Source of the DNA: Bradyrhizobium sp. CCBAU 51627
GTDB taxonomy: Bacteria > Pseudomonadota > Alphaproteobacteria > Rhizobiales > Xanthobacteraceae
DNA: 64,000 nucleotides
Reading direction: 5' to 3'
Assembly (NCBI RefSeq): GCF_028128765.1
Contig: NZ_LBJG01000080.1
Span: 1 to 64,000 of the forward strand
Shown here: positions 49,203 to 57,406 of the stretch, one piece after another
Layout: each line of letters opens with the position of its first letter
How positions within the stretch are numbered: the stretch's first letter is position 1
Notes under the pieces: generated by a model
What the model saw: only the letters and a program-made list of their open reading frames with translations
What the model was told of the DNA's origin: nothing
Database searches by the model: none
Translations under genes and position numbers: made by a program

Positions 49203-49832
49203 CTACCGCGTCCCATAGGCGCGATCGCCGGCATCGCCGAGTCCCGGCAGGATAAAACCGTTCTCGTCGAGACCTTCATCCACCGCCGCGGTCCAGATAT
49301 GGACGTCCGGATGCAGGCCGCGCAGCCGTTCGAGTCCTTCCGACGCCGCGATCAGGCAAGCCAGGCGGATGTCCCTGGCGCCGCGCTCCTTCAGCCGATC
49401 GACGGCAGCCACGGCCGTGTTGGCGGTCGCGACGACAGGGGTCACCACCACGGCGAGACGCTCGCTGAGATCGGACGGCGACTTGAAGAAATACTCGACC
49501 GCGGCAAAGCTCTCGGGCTCGCGGTAGAGGCCGATATGGGCGACGCGCGCGGTCGGCACCAGATCCATCATGCCGTCGACGAAGGTCGTGCCGGCGCGCA
49601 GCATCGGCACGAACACCAGCTTCTTGCCGGCGATCTTGGCCGAATGCATCGTCGCCAGCGGCGTCTCGATCACGGTATCGGTGAGCGGCAAATCGCGCGT
49701 TACCTCGTAGCACAGCAGCATGCCGATCTCCTTGATCAGCTCGCGGAACGACTTGGTCGAGATCGATTTGTCGCGCACCAGCGTCAGCTTGTGCTGCACC
49801 AGCGGATGATCGACGATCGTGACGCCTTCCAT
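49203..49832 (-). CDS. upp: Uracil phosphoribosyltransferase
   Basis: A 209-residue UPRTase, converting uracil and PRPP to UMP. It has the uracil-binding C-terminal motif GFILPGLGDAGDRAYGT (192-208) and the conserved TKSFRELIKEIGMLL and VPMLRAGTTFVDGM. The PRPP-binding loop is unusual: TPVVATANTA (131-140) where the family typically has DPMLATGGSA. It is the last gene of a cluster with URC4 and URC1; UPRTase is the third enzyme (URC6) of the uracil catabolism pathway in yeasts. The upstream gap to URC4 is filled by an R3 repeat. Confidence 0.92.
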   Translation of the reverse strand: MEGVTIVDHPLVQHKLTLVRDKSISTKSFRELIKEIGMLLCYEVTRDLPLTDTVIETPLATMHSAKIAGKKLVFVPMLRAGTTFVDGMMDLVPTARVAHIGLYREPESFAAVEYFFKSPSDLSERLAVVVTPVVATANTAVAAVDRLKERGARDIRLACLIAASEGLERLRGLHPDVHIWTAAVDEGLDENGFILPGLGDAGDRAYGTR

Positions 49833-49854
49833 GGTGGGATGCTCTTGCTTCTTC

Positions 49855-49999
49855 CCTTCTCCCCCTGTGGGAGAAGGTGGCGCGAAGCGCCGGATGAGGG
49901 TTTGTCTCCACGAACTCCAATGAGAGATGTGCCTGTGGAGACAACCCCTCACCCGGCTTCGCTTTCGCGAAGCCACCCTCTCCCAAAAGGGGAGAGGGT
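49855..49999. repeat. Intergenic palindromic repeat, family R3
   Basis: CTTCTCCCCCTGTGGGAGAA, GGTGGCGCGAAGCGCCGGAT, then AAGCCACCCTCTCCCAAAAG ending GGGGAGAGGGT. It fills the space between upp and the URC4-type gene, whose stop codon begins at the next base. Confidence 0.85.
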
Positions 50000-51238
50000 C
50001 TAGAACACAGTGCCGTCGCTGATCACCTTGAGCGGTGGTGAGCCGTCGGGACGGCGCGCAAAGGCGATGGCCCGGCCGGCGGCCCAGGTGCCGCCTTCCA
50101 GGATGCTGGCGAGCGGCAGCGACTCCGGCGTGCGGCCGAGCTTGGCGCGGATGCGTTCGGCAACGCGGTCCAGCAGTGCGACCGTGAGCGCGCGCCATTC
50201 CACCACGAGCAACGAATCCACCGCATGCGCGCGCTCGGCATCCGCCGGATTGCGCAGGCGCAACACCTCGTGATCGACGAACAGCCCGCCATTGCGATAT
50301 TCGGCAAGCCCGGTGAGGCCGTCGATATCGGTGACGTCGAAGCCTGCGCGTTGCAGCGGCTCGATCAGCGAATAGCTCAGCCATTGCGACAGCTTGTGCA
50401 GCGGCACGAGACCGGCGGTCGCATCGTCAGTCTTGATTGCCGGATGGCGCCAGCAATCGCCAAGCGGAACCCCGGCAAGCTCGAGCCGCGACGGCCAGAT
50501 CGGCCCGAGCTGTTTCAGCACCGCGGACAGGATCACTGGCGCGGGGATGGCGCCGTCCCTTGCCTGCGCGGCGATGTGATCGAACAGGCCGCCGGGCCGC
50601 GGCGTGTCCTGCATGCCGAAAATGTCGGCGCGCGCTGCCACCTGCTTGCCAAGCCGATGCAGCAGATCGGTGCGTCCCTCGAGGCCGAGCAGCGGATTGG
50701 CATCGCTCGCCTGAAAGGCTGAATTCAATGCCGAGAGCGGCAGCCTTGCAAGCACGTCCGCATCAATCCTGAACGGCGCGCGCGCATCGCGCGAAAACAG
50801 CCCGCCGGCAAACATATCGAGGCTCGCGAGAGCCAGCCCCTCGGATCGGCCGATGGCTTGTCCCGTTACGGCGTCGCGGTATCGCCATGTCGCGCCCGCG
50901 CCGGCGTCGAGCAGCACGCTGACGATGGCAAGGTCGAACTCCGCGCGCGCCCGTGCCACGCGATCAGGCCAGGGCGCCGCGTCGGCCAGCTGCGCCCAGC
51001 GGTCGACGCCGCCGAACACAAAATGCCGCCACCGCGCGTGGAAGGGAATGTCGAGCGTCGGATAGGCCTTTCGCGTCACAGCCAGCACGGCGTCTGCAAC
51101 GCCATCCATGCGATCGAGGTCGGTGGTGAAATGCGTGAGCCCGCCGGACAGGCCGATGTCGAGCATTTGTCCGGCGCGCGCGCGAACCGCCTTCGCGGTG
51201 AGCAGCGCGCGCGCCTGGTGTTCCAAAACCTCCGCCAT
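50000..51238 (-). CDS. URC4/Urg3-type protein (DUF1688)
   Basis: A 412-residue protein of the DUF1688 (URC4) family: start EHQARALLTAKAVRARAGQM, HFTTDLDRMDGVADAVLAVT, HARWRHFVFGGVDRWAQLAD, and later DEH-type IDGLTGLAEYRNGGLFVDHE. URC4 is an unresolved enzyme of the URC uracil-degradation pathway first described in Lachancea kluyveri. ATG at 51238 gives the family start, and it follows the URC1 stop by 7 bases. An R3 repeat lies directly at its 3' end. No signal peptide, so cytoplasmic. Confidence 0.9.
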   Translation of the reverse strand: MAEVLEHQARALLTAKAVRARAGQMLDIGLSGGLTHFTTDLDRMDGVADAVLAVTRKAYPTLDIPFHARWRHFVFGGVDRWAQLADAAPWPDRVARARAEFDLAIVSVLLDAGAGATWRYRDAVTGQAIGRSEGLALASLDMFAGGLFSRDARAPFRIDADVLARLPLSALNSAFQASDANPLLGLEGRTDLLHRLGKQVAARADIFGMQDTPRPGGLFDHIAAQARDGAIPAPVILSAVLKQLGPIWPSRLELAGVPLGDCWRHPAIKTDDATAGLVPLHKLSQWLSYSLIEPLQRAGFDVTDIDGLTGLAEYRNGGLFVDHEVLRLRNPADAERAHAVDSLLVVEWRALTVALLDRVAERIRAKLGRTPESLPLASILEGGTWAAGRAIAFARRPDGSPPLKVISDGTVF

Positions 51239-51245
51239 CGCCGGA

Positions 51246-52502
51246 TCAGTATTTTTCCAGCGAACGTCCGACCACGCCATCGACGTCCTTCTCCGGCGCG
51301 ATGTCGGTCGAGTAATAGCCGGCGGCCTTCTTCGCGGCGATCTCGACATAGGCGTCCGCCGGGATCAGCTCCGGCGGGATCGGCACGCGCTCGACGATGT
51401 CGATGCCTTGCGAGGTCAGCGCGTCGTATTTCATGTCGCTCATCGACAGGAAACGGTCGATGCGCTTCAGGCCGAGCCAGTGAATCGTATCCGGCATCAA
51501 TTGCTGGAAGCGCGCGTCCTGCACGCCGGCGACGCATTCGGTGCGCTCGAAATAGGCGGCGGCCGCGTCGCCGTCCTCCTGGCGCTTGCGCGCATTGTAG
51601 ACCAGGAATTTGGTGACCTCACCGAGCGCGCGGCCTTCCTTGCGGTTGTAGACGACGAGTCCGAGCCCGCCCTCCTGCGCACCGCGCGCGGATTCCTCGA
51701 TGCCGTGGATCAGATAGGGGCGGCAGGTGCAGATGTCGGAGCCGAACACGTCAGAGCCGTTGCACTCGTCATGCACGCGGCAGGTGATCTTGGTGCGATG
51801 ATCGGGCAGCTTCGTCACATCGCCGAACATGTAGACCGTGGTGCCGCCGATCGGCGGCAGGAACACCTTCAGGTCCGGCCGGGTCACGAGTTCGGGGAAC
51901 ATGCCGGCGGTCTGCTCGAACAGCGTGCGGCGCAGCTCGGTCTCGTTGGTGCCGAAGCGTTCGGCAAGGCCGGGCAGATACCAGACCGGATCGATCGCGA
52001 TCTTCACCACGGACACGCTGCCATTGGCGTGCACGACCTCGCCGTCGGCGCGCAGCCGTTTTGCGGTCAGCGCCTCGCGAATCTCCGGCAGGTCGAGCCG
52101 CGCGCGCGTTACCGCGATGCTCGGCCGGATATCGACGCCCTCGGCGATGTCCTTGCCAAAGTTCTCGGCGACCAGATGCCCCCACGGATCGAGCGCGACG
52201 ATCTTGGCGGGATCGCGCCATTGCTCGAACGGCCCAATGGTCGCGGCCGGGAAGGTGTTGGTGAGGTCGGGCCTGCGGATCGGATCGAGCGCGCCGGCGG
52301 AGACAGCGAGTGCACGGTACATCGCGTAGGAGCCGCCATGGCTGCCGATCACGTTGCGATCCCCGGCGCGTGACACCGTGCCGATGATCGGCCCGCGGGC
52401 GCGTGCGTCGGGTGCGCCCCAGTGAATCGGGTAGGCGGCTTTCTTGCCCGGCTCGGGGTGCGAGGTGAGGCGGATATGCTCAGTACGGTTCGCGCGGCTC
52501 AT
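51246..52502 (-). CDS. URC1-type GTP cyclohydrolase II-like protein
   Basis: A 418-residue protein with a RibA-like C-terminal domain. Zinc Cys ligands C247, C258 and C260 (RVHDECNGSD...DICTC) match the C...CxC set of GTP cyclohydrolase II, and KEGRALGEVTKFLVY fits the family. It is longer than RibA (about 200 residues) by a unique N-terminal part (1-210), as in URC1. It is first gene of the URC1-URC4-upp cluster. URC1 is thought to act on uracil ribonucleotide by a ring-opening step (published pathway), not on GTP for riboflavin. ATG at 52502 follows GGGAG; a TTG two codons upstream is not needed. Confidence 0.92.
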   Translation of the reverse strand: MSRANRTEHIRLTSHPEPGKKAAYPIHWGAPDARARGPIIGTVSRAGDRNVIGSHGGSYAMYRALAVSAGALDPIRRPDLTNTFPAATIGPFEQWRDPAKIVALDPWGHLVAENFGKDIAEGVDIRPSIAVTRARLDLPEIREALTAKRLRADGEVVHANGSVSVVKIAIDPVWYLPGLAERFGTNETELRRTLFEQTAGMFPELVTRPDLKVFLPPIGGTTVYMFGDVTKLPDHRTKITCRVHDECNGSDVFGSDICTCRPYLIHGIEESARGAQEGGLGLVVYNRKEGRALGEVTKFLVYNARKRQEDGDAAAAYFERTECVAGVQDARFQQLMPDTIHWLGLKRIDRFLSMSDMKYDALTSQGIDIVERVPIPPELIPADAYVEIAAKKAAGYYSTDIAPEKDVDGVVGRSLEKY

Positions 52503-52702
52503 GGCCAAACTCCCAAAAAGCCAACGGCCCGCCGCTCGGACGGGCCTGGCTCCACCGCGTGCCGGGACGGAGCCCGGCGACGCAATCCAACATATTGTAG
52601 CGGCCAGCCACGACAGACAAGTTAATCGTGCGGCGCTGGCAGGCCGCGCCGCCCGTCCGGATCGGCGCGGGCGCCAAAATACGCCCTATATCTATGTAAT
52701 TG

Positions 52703-52716
52703 TTCAAATTTTTGAA
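52703..52716. promoter_or_regulatory. Candidate operator in the URC1/PLP-enzyme divergent region
   Basis: Inverted repeat TTCAAA-TT-TTTGAA in the AT-rich part (52681-52716) of the 283-base gap, 70 bases before the PLP-enzyme start and 187 bases from the URC1 start. It could be a protein-binding site for one or both genes. No regulator gene is adjacent. Confidence 0.4.
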
Positions 52717-52785
52717 GGGGCCATCAGGCGACTGGATAAGACCTGCATATTCGGACATATCGAGCGGATCGCCCCGGAGTGCCCC

Positions 52786-53913
52786 ATGTCCACCGCCAGC
52801 TACATCGATCCCCGCAATGGAAAGCTCTATTCCCTGCATGAGCCGCGCTGGTGCTCGGACGAGCGCACGCCGCTGCTGGTGACACCGGGCGCGGGGATAT
52901 CGCGCGCGGATATCGATGGCGGCACGCGGTCGCTGTGGCGCTACCGCGCGGCGCTGCCGGTCGAGATCAAGGATCCGATCTCGCTCGGCACGGGATGCAC
53001 GCCGCTGGTGCAGCAGGGGTGGGGCGATCTGCGGCCGCTCTTCAAGCTCGAATGGTTCAATCCGACCGGCAGCTTCAAGGACCGGGGCTCTGCGGTCATG
53101 CTGTCGTTCCTGCGGCAGATCGGCGTCAACGCCATTCTGGAGGATTCATCCGGCAATGGCGGCTCGTCGATGGCAGGGCTTGGCGCGGCCGGCGGCATGC
53201 GCGTGAAGATCCTGGCGCCGGCTTCGACCTCGCCGGCCAAGATCGCGCAGGTGCGCGCCTACGGCGCCGAGGTGCAGCTCGTCGAAGGCCCGCGCGAGGA
53301 GTCGGAGGCGGAAGCGATCCGGCAGTCGAGCCAGACTTTCTATGCCAGCCACAATTGGCAGCCGTTCTTCCTCGAGGGCACAAAATCCTTCGCCTATGAG
53401 ATCTGGGAAGATCTCGGCTTTAAAGCGCCCGATAACGTCATCGTTCCCGTCGGCGCCGGCAGCAGCCTGCTCGGCTGCGCCTTCGGCTTCCGCGAGCTCA
53501 AGGCGGCGGGGCAGATCGCAAAGCTGCCGCGCCTGTTCGCGGCCCAGCCGCTCAACTGCTCGCCGATCGATGCGAGCTTCAAGGCCGGCGTCGATACGCC
53601 TGTCGCGCGCGAGGTGAGCAAGACCATCGCCGAAGGCACCGCGATCAAGTCTCCACTGCGGCTACGCGAGATCATCGCGGCCTTGCGCGAAAGCGGCGGC
53701 GGCACGGTCGCGCTCACCGAGGAGGAGATCGTTGCGGCGCTGCGGCGTCTGGCGCGGCAGGGCCTGTTCACTGAGCCGACCAGCGCCAGCGCGGCAGCAG
53801 CGCTGGAGAAGCTCTCGGCCGCAGGCGCCATCAAGGCGAGCGAGACCACGGTCGCAGTTCTCACCGGCACCGGGCTGAAGGCGGCGACCACGGTCGCCGA
53901 TCTGGTGGGGTAG
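52786..53913 (+). CDS. Threonine synthase-like PLP-dependent enzyme
   Basis: A 375-residue fold type II PLP enzyme. The cofactor Lys is in FNPTGSFKDRGSAVM (K near residue 94), the phosphate loop VGAGSS (near 221-226) and the segment SSGNGGSSMAGLGAAGGM are as in threonine synthase/serine dehydratase. The C-terminal CLTGTGLKAA-like ending (VLTGTGLKAATT) matches threonine synthase. It is divergent from the URC cluster, so the substrate may be unrelated to threonine. ATG at 52786 follows CGGAG; a frame upstream has no family sequence. Confidence 0.87.
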   Translation: MSTASYIDPRNGKLYSLHEPRWCSDERTPLLVTPGAGISRADIDGGTRSLWRYRAALPVEIKDPISLGTGCTPLVQQGWGDLRPLFKLEWFNPTGSFKDRGSAVMLSFLRQIGVNAILEDSSGNGGSSMAGLGAAGGMRVKILAPASTSPAKIAQVRAYGAEVQLVEGPREESEAEAIRQSSQTFYASHNWQPFFLEGTKSFAYEIWEDLGFKAPDNVIVPVGAGSSLLGCAFGFRELKAAGQIAKLPRLFAAQPLNCSPIDASFKAGVDTPVAREVSKTIAEGTAIKSPLRLREIIAALRESGGGTVALTEEEIVAALRRLARQGLFTEPTSASAAAALEKLSAAGAIKASETTVAVLTGTGLKAATTVADLVG

Positions 53914-53948
53914 ATTTGCGGCTTGCTCCGTCATTGAACGCAAGCATC

Positions 53949-54764
53949 TCACTCCTTCAAATCATTCACCCGCTTCACCCATGCGCGCACATCCGCGAGC
54001 ACGTCGGGCAGCACCTCTTTCACCTCCAGCACGGTCATGCCGGCCTTGATGCGGGGATCGTACAGCAAATTGAGGATGTACTGGTCGTAGATATCGAAAT
54101 AGCCCATCGACACATTGTCGTTGAACATCGTCCACGGCACGCTTGCGGTGTCGTTGATCGGCCCGAGCGATTGCAGCACCTCCTCATAGGCGCAGTCGAG
54201 GAAGGTGAAATCGCCGACGTCGACGGTGAGGATGACGTCGGAATGCTCGATCTCGAATTGATCGTTCTTGCGGAAGCCGGACAGGCATTGCGGATCCAGC
54301 GAGGTGCGGATCTCGCGCGCCTTCTCCGCGCCGTAGAAGCTGGTGATGGTGCGATAGAGGTCGCGGTCGCGCACCAGCTTGACCCGCACATTCGCCGCTT
54401 CGCCGCTGTCGGACATGGCGATGTCGAGATGCTGCACGTGCTTGCCGATGTCGGCCACGACCTTTGCGAGCTGCGCCTTGCGGTCGGCGCGGTCGGTTTC
54501 GGCGAACACGCGGACCGGTCCGTCGAACTTGCGGATGCGATCGACGCGGCCGGCGAGGTGGTACTCGGCACCGAAGGCGGTCTTGAAAAAGCCGTCGACG
54601 ATCTCGGCGTCGGTAAAGCTCTTCTTTTCGGCGCGCCGGCGCGAGGCGATCGCGGGCAGCTCGCCGGCGATGGCATCGGTCGCGATGTCAAGCACAGACG
54701 TGAGCGCTGCAAACGCCAGCAGGGCGAAGCGAAGGGCAGCCGAGGGCGGGACCAGTGCGCTCAT
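53949..54764 (-). CDS. DUF2927-like exported protein
   Basis: A 271-residue protein with a signal peptide (ALRFALLAFAALTSVLDIATDAIA) and a mature region fitting DUF2927: FTDAEIVDGFFKTAFGAEYH, RVDRIRKFDGPVRVFAE, and QFEIEHSDVILTVDVGDFTF, DCAYEEVLQSLGPINDTASV. Function is unknown in the family. ATG at 54764 (MSALVPPSA) is preferred to an earlier Met. It is transcribed towards the PLP-enzyme gene; the upstream gap holds a repeat. Confidence 0.8.
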   Translation of the reverse strand: MSALVPPSAALRFALLAFAALTSVLDIATDAIAGELPAIASRRRAEKKSFTDAEIVDGFFKTAFGAEYHLAGRVDRIRKFDGPVRVFAETDRADRKAQLAKVVADIGKHVQHLDIAMSDSGEAANVRVKLVRDRDLYRTITSFYGAEKAREIRTSLDPQCLSGFRKNDQFEIEHSDVILTVDVGDFTFLDCAYEEVLQSLGPINDTASVPWTMFNDNVSMGYFDIYDQYILNLLYDPRIKAGMTVLEVKEVLPDVLADVRAWVKRVNDLKE

Positions 54765-54856
54765 CGTTGTGCAACGCTGCCGCATTCGGTGGCTGCGCAC
54801 AAGCCCGCAAATACGCGGGCCGAGCGGGTTCCGGCTGCTTCAGGCACGGTGCCGTT

Positions 54857-54954
54857 GGGTGGGCAAAGGCGCAACGTGCCAATGCCCACCATCTCAAAAT
54901 CGTGGTCACGCCAGCGGACCGCGCCTTCGCGCGATCCTCCGGCTTTGCCCACCC
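54857..54954. repeat. Intergenic inverted repeat, family R5
   Basis: GGGTGGGCAAAG at the left and CTTTGCCCACCC at the right are exact 12-base complements, enclosing GCGCAACGTGCCAATGCCCA and CGCGCCTTCGCGCGATCC. The left arm is shared, without the right one, at 31462-31472. It lies between the DUF2927-like and L,D-transpeptidase genes. Confidence 0.75.
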
Positions 54955-54974
54955 TGTAGAGATCTTGCGCTTGG

Positions 54975-55553
54975 CTAGTTGTTCAGCACCACCACCGTGG
55001 TGCCGACCGAGACGCGGCCGTACAAGTCGGTGACGTCGTCATTGGTCATGCGGAAGCAGCCCGAGGAGACCGCCTGGCCGATCGTCTCCGGCTCGTTGGA
55101 GCCGTGGATGCGGTAGAGCGTCGAGCCCAGATACATCGCGCGCGCACCGAGCGGGTTCTCGATGCCGCCCTTCATGTGGCGCGGCAGATCGGGCCGGCGC
55201 GCGATCATCTGCGACGGCGGCGTCCAGTCCGGCCACTCCTTCTTGGCGGTGATCTTGTGTACGCCGCCCCAGCGGAAGCCGTCGCGGCCGACGCCGATGC
55301 CGTAGCGCAGCGCTTGGCCATTCTGCAGCACCAGATAGAGCCGGCGCTCGGCGGTGTTCACCACGATCGTGCCGGGGGCGTAGTTGCCGTTGTACATGAC
55401 GGTGGTGCGGGGGATCGGGTTCACGCCGCCGCGGAAGAAGTTCGGGCCGCCGCCCATGATGTCGCGGGTGTCGTACTCCTCGGCCAGGGCGCCGCCGGCG
55501 GAGGCGGTCAGGAGTGCGATGACGGCGATCGGCGCGGCAAAAAACCGGATCAT
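54975..55553 (-). CDS. L,D-transpeptidase (ErfK/YbiS/YcfS/YnhG type)
   Basis: A 192-residue periplasmic enzyme with signal peptide (FFAAPIAVIALLTASAGGALA, 4-24) and YkuD domain (60-190). The active-site block is YRIHGSNEPETIGQAVSSGC, then FRMTNDDV: catalytic Cys C166, R168 and His H150. It attaches peptidoglycan 3-3 crosslinks or anchors proteins to the wall. ATG at 55553 follows GGGGGA. It stands alone; the gap upstream (55554-55822) holds no supported gene. Confidence 0.94.
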   Translation of the reverse strand: MIRFFAAPIAVIALLTASAGGALAEEYDTRDIMGGGPNFFRGGVNPIPRTTVMYNGNYAPGTIVVNTAERRLYLVLQNGQALRYGIGVGRDGFRWGGVHKITAKKEWPDWTPPSQMIARRPDLPRHMKGGIENPLGARAMYLGSTLYRIHGSNEPETIGQAVSSGCFRMTNDDVTDLYGRVSVGTTVVVLNN

Positions 55554-55822
55554 TGGATCCCCCGGAAAAAAATCTGTTCAACAAAAGACCAGAGGCCATA
55601 TCCGCGGGCTTTTCGCAAGCCACGGCCCCGTGAGGCGCTTCATCCTTGACGGATGGCGTTACCAAATCGGCAACCGCGCAAATTTGCCGAAAAAGCGTTA
55701 GCCAAGCCAGCGGATCGTGATGCGGCGCAGGGCCGCTATGCCGGCTATTGCTTTGACGGGGCGGGCGAACAATGATTGATCGCGGTGATCACTGGAAATC
55801 GCCGGTTGCGGGAGCAGACAGA

Positions 55823-57370
55823 ATGAACGGTGCGGAAAGCCTGGTGCGGACGATGGTCAAGGGCGGGGTGGACGTCTGCTTCACCAATCCCGGCACCTCC
55901 GAGATGCATTTTGTCGCAGCGCTCGACCGCGTTCCGGGCATGCGCTGCGTGCTAGGCCTGTTCGAAGGCGTGGTGACGGGCGCGGCCGACGGCTATTTCC
56001 GCATGAAGGGCACGCCGGCCTCGACCCTGCTGCATCTCGGTCCCGGCCTCGCCAACGGCCTTGCCAATCTGCACAACGCCAAGAAAGCCAATTCCGGCAT
56101 CGTCAACATCGTCGGCCAGCATGCCGTCTACCACATCGACTACAACGCGCCGCTGACCTCGGACATCGAGGGCCTGGCGCGGCCGATGTCGTCCTGGGTC
56201 CGGACCTCGCCGAACTCCAAAGCGGTCGCCGCCGACGGTGCCGCGGCGATCGCCGCCGCCCGAAGCGCTCCGCCGCAGATCGCGACCCTGATCCTGCCCG
56301 CCGACACCGCCTGGAACGAGGCTGACGGCGTTGCCGAGGTCCCGGCCGAGCAGCAGCGCGCCAGCTATTCGCCGCAGGCGGTCGAGCAGGCTGCCAAGAT
56401 CCTGCACGGCGACGGCGAGGGCACGCTGCTCCTGATGACCGGCAGCGCGCTGAGCGAGCAGGGCCTGGCCCTGGCCGAGCGCATCGCCGGCAAGACCGGC
56501 TGCACCGTGATGGGCCCGACCTTCCGTCCCCGCATGGCGCGCGGCCGCGGCCGCTTCTCGATCGATCGCATCCACTACGTCATCGAGAACGCCCTGCCGA
56601 TGCTGGCCAAGTTCCGTCACATCGTGCTGGTCGAGTCCGACGATCCCGTCGCCTTCTTCGCCTATCCGAACAAGCCGAGCATGCTCAAGCCCGAGGGCTG
56701 CGAGGTGCATCGCATGACCTCCTGGGGCGAGAATTCGGTCGCAGCACTTGAAGCGCTCGCCGGCGCGGTGAAGGCCAGTGCCAGGGACGTCAAGCCGCAG
56801 GCCTTGGCTGAGCTGGCCAGGCCGACCGGCGCGCTCACCTTCGCCTCGATCGCGCAGGCGATCGCATGCGCCATCCCCGAGAACGCGATCATGGTCGACG
56901 AGTCGCTGACCACCGGCCGCGGCTTCTTCCCGCCGACCGCGGCGGCCGCGCCGCACGACTGGCTGCAGAACATGGGTGGCTCGATCGGCTTCTCGACGCC
57001 GCTGTCGATCGGCGCCGCGATCGCCTGCCCGGACCGCAAGGTCATCACCATGGTCGGCGACGGCAGCGCGATGTACACGATCCAGTCGCTGTGGACGCAG
57101 GCCCGCGAGAATCTCAACATCGTCACCATCGTGTTCGCCAACCGCATCTACCAGATCCTGCGCGGCGAGTTCGACAATGTCGGCGCCGGCGAGCCCGGCC
57201 AGCGCGCCAACGACATGCTCCGCCTCGACCGCCCGACGCTCGATTTCGTCGCGCTGGCCAAGGGCATGGGCGTGCCCGGCCGCGCCGTCACCAATGCCGA
57301 CGAGTTCAACAAGGCGCTGGCGGAAGCCGTCGCCGAGCCGGGGCCGCGGCTGATCGAAGTCCAGATGTAA
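55823..57370 (+). CDS. ThDP-dependent enzyme, acetolactate synthase large-subunit-like
   Basis: A 515-residue ThDP enzyme (pyruvate oxidase/AHAS fold). The activating Glu is E49 (LGLFEGVVTGAADGY), the substrate-loop TNPGTSEMHFV and the ThDP/Mg motif VGDGSAMYTIQSLWTQ near residue 411, with N-I-V-T following. The decarboxylase-type His (HxxH as in benzoylformate decarboxylase) is not obvious. It is not adjacent to a regulatory subunit gene, so it is probably a catabolic 2-oxo acid enzyme. I prefer ATG at 55823 (MNGAESLVRT) with GGGAG in front; ATG at 55772 is possible. Confidence 0.88.
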   Translation: MNGAESLVRTMVKGGVDVCFTNPGTSEMHFVAALDRVPGMRCVLGLFEGVVTGAADGYFRMKGTPASTLLHLGPGLANGLANLHNAKKANSGIVNIVGQHAVYHIDYNAPLTSDIEGLARPMSSWVRTSPNSKAVAADGAAAIAAARSAPPQIATLILPADTAWNEADGVAEVPAEQQRASYSPQAVEQAAKILHGDGEGTLLLMTGSALSEQGLALAERIAGKTGCTVMGPTFRPRMARGRGRFSIDRIHYVIENALPMLAKFRHIVLVESDDPVAFFAYPNKPSMLKPEGCEVHRMTSWGENSVAALEALAGAVKASARDVKPQALAELARPTGALTFASIAQAIACAIPENAIMVDESLTTGRGFFPPTAAAAPHDWLQNMGGSIGFSTPLSIGAAIACPDRKVITMVGDGSAMYTIQSLWTQARENLNIVTIVFANRIYQILRGEFDNVGAGEPGQRANDMLRLDRPTLDFVALAKGMGVPGRAVTNADEFNKALAEAVAEPGPRLIEVQM

Positions 57371-57406
57371 CGGCGCGTCGCGGAGCGCCGAGAGCCCGGA
57401 GGCACG

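Noticed and set aside
49203..50384. 393-codon version of the UPRTase
   Set aside because: The extra N-terminal part runs through the R3 repeat and into URC4; UPRTase is about 210 residues and starts at 49832.
51246..52502. URC1 as riboflavin-synthesis RibA
   Set aside because: Twice the usual length, no rib genes near, and it is clustered with URC4 and upp.
57372..57397. Small hairpin GGCGC...GCGCC after the ThDP-enzyme gene as terminator
   Set aside because: Only 5 paired bases and no T-run; it also overlaps the leader of the next gene.
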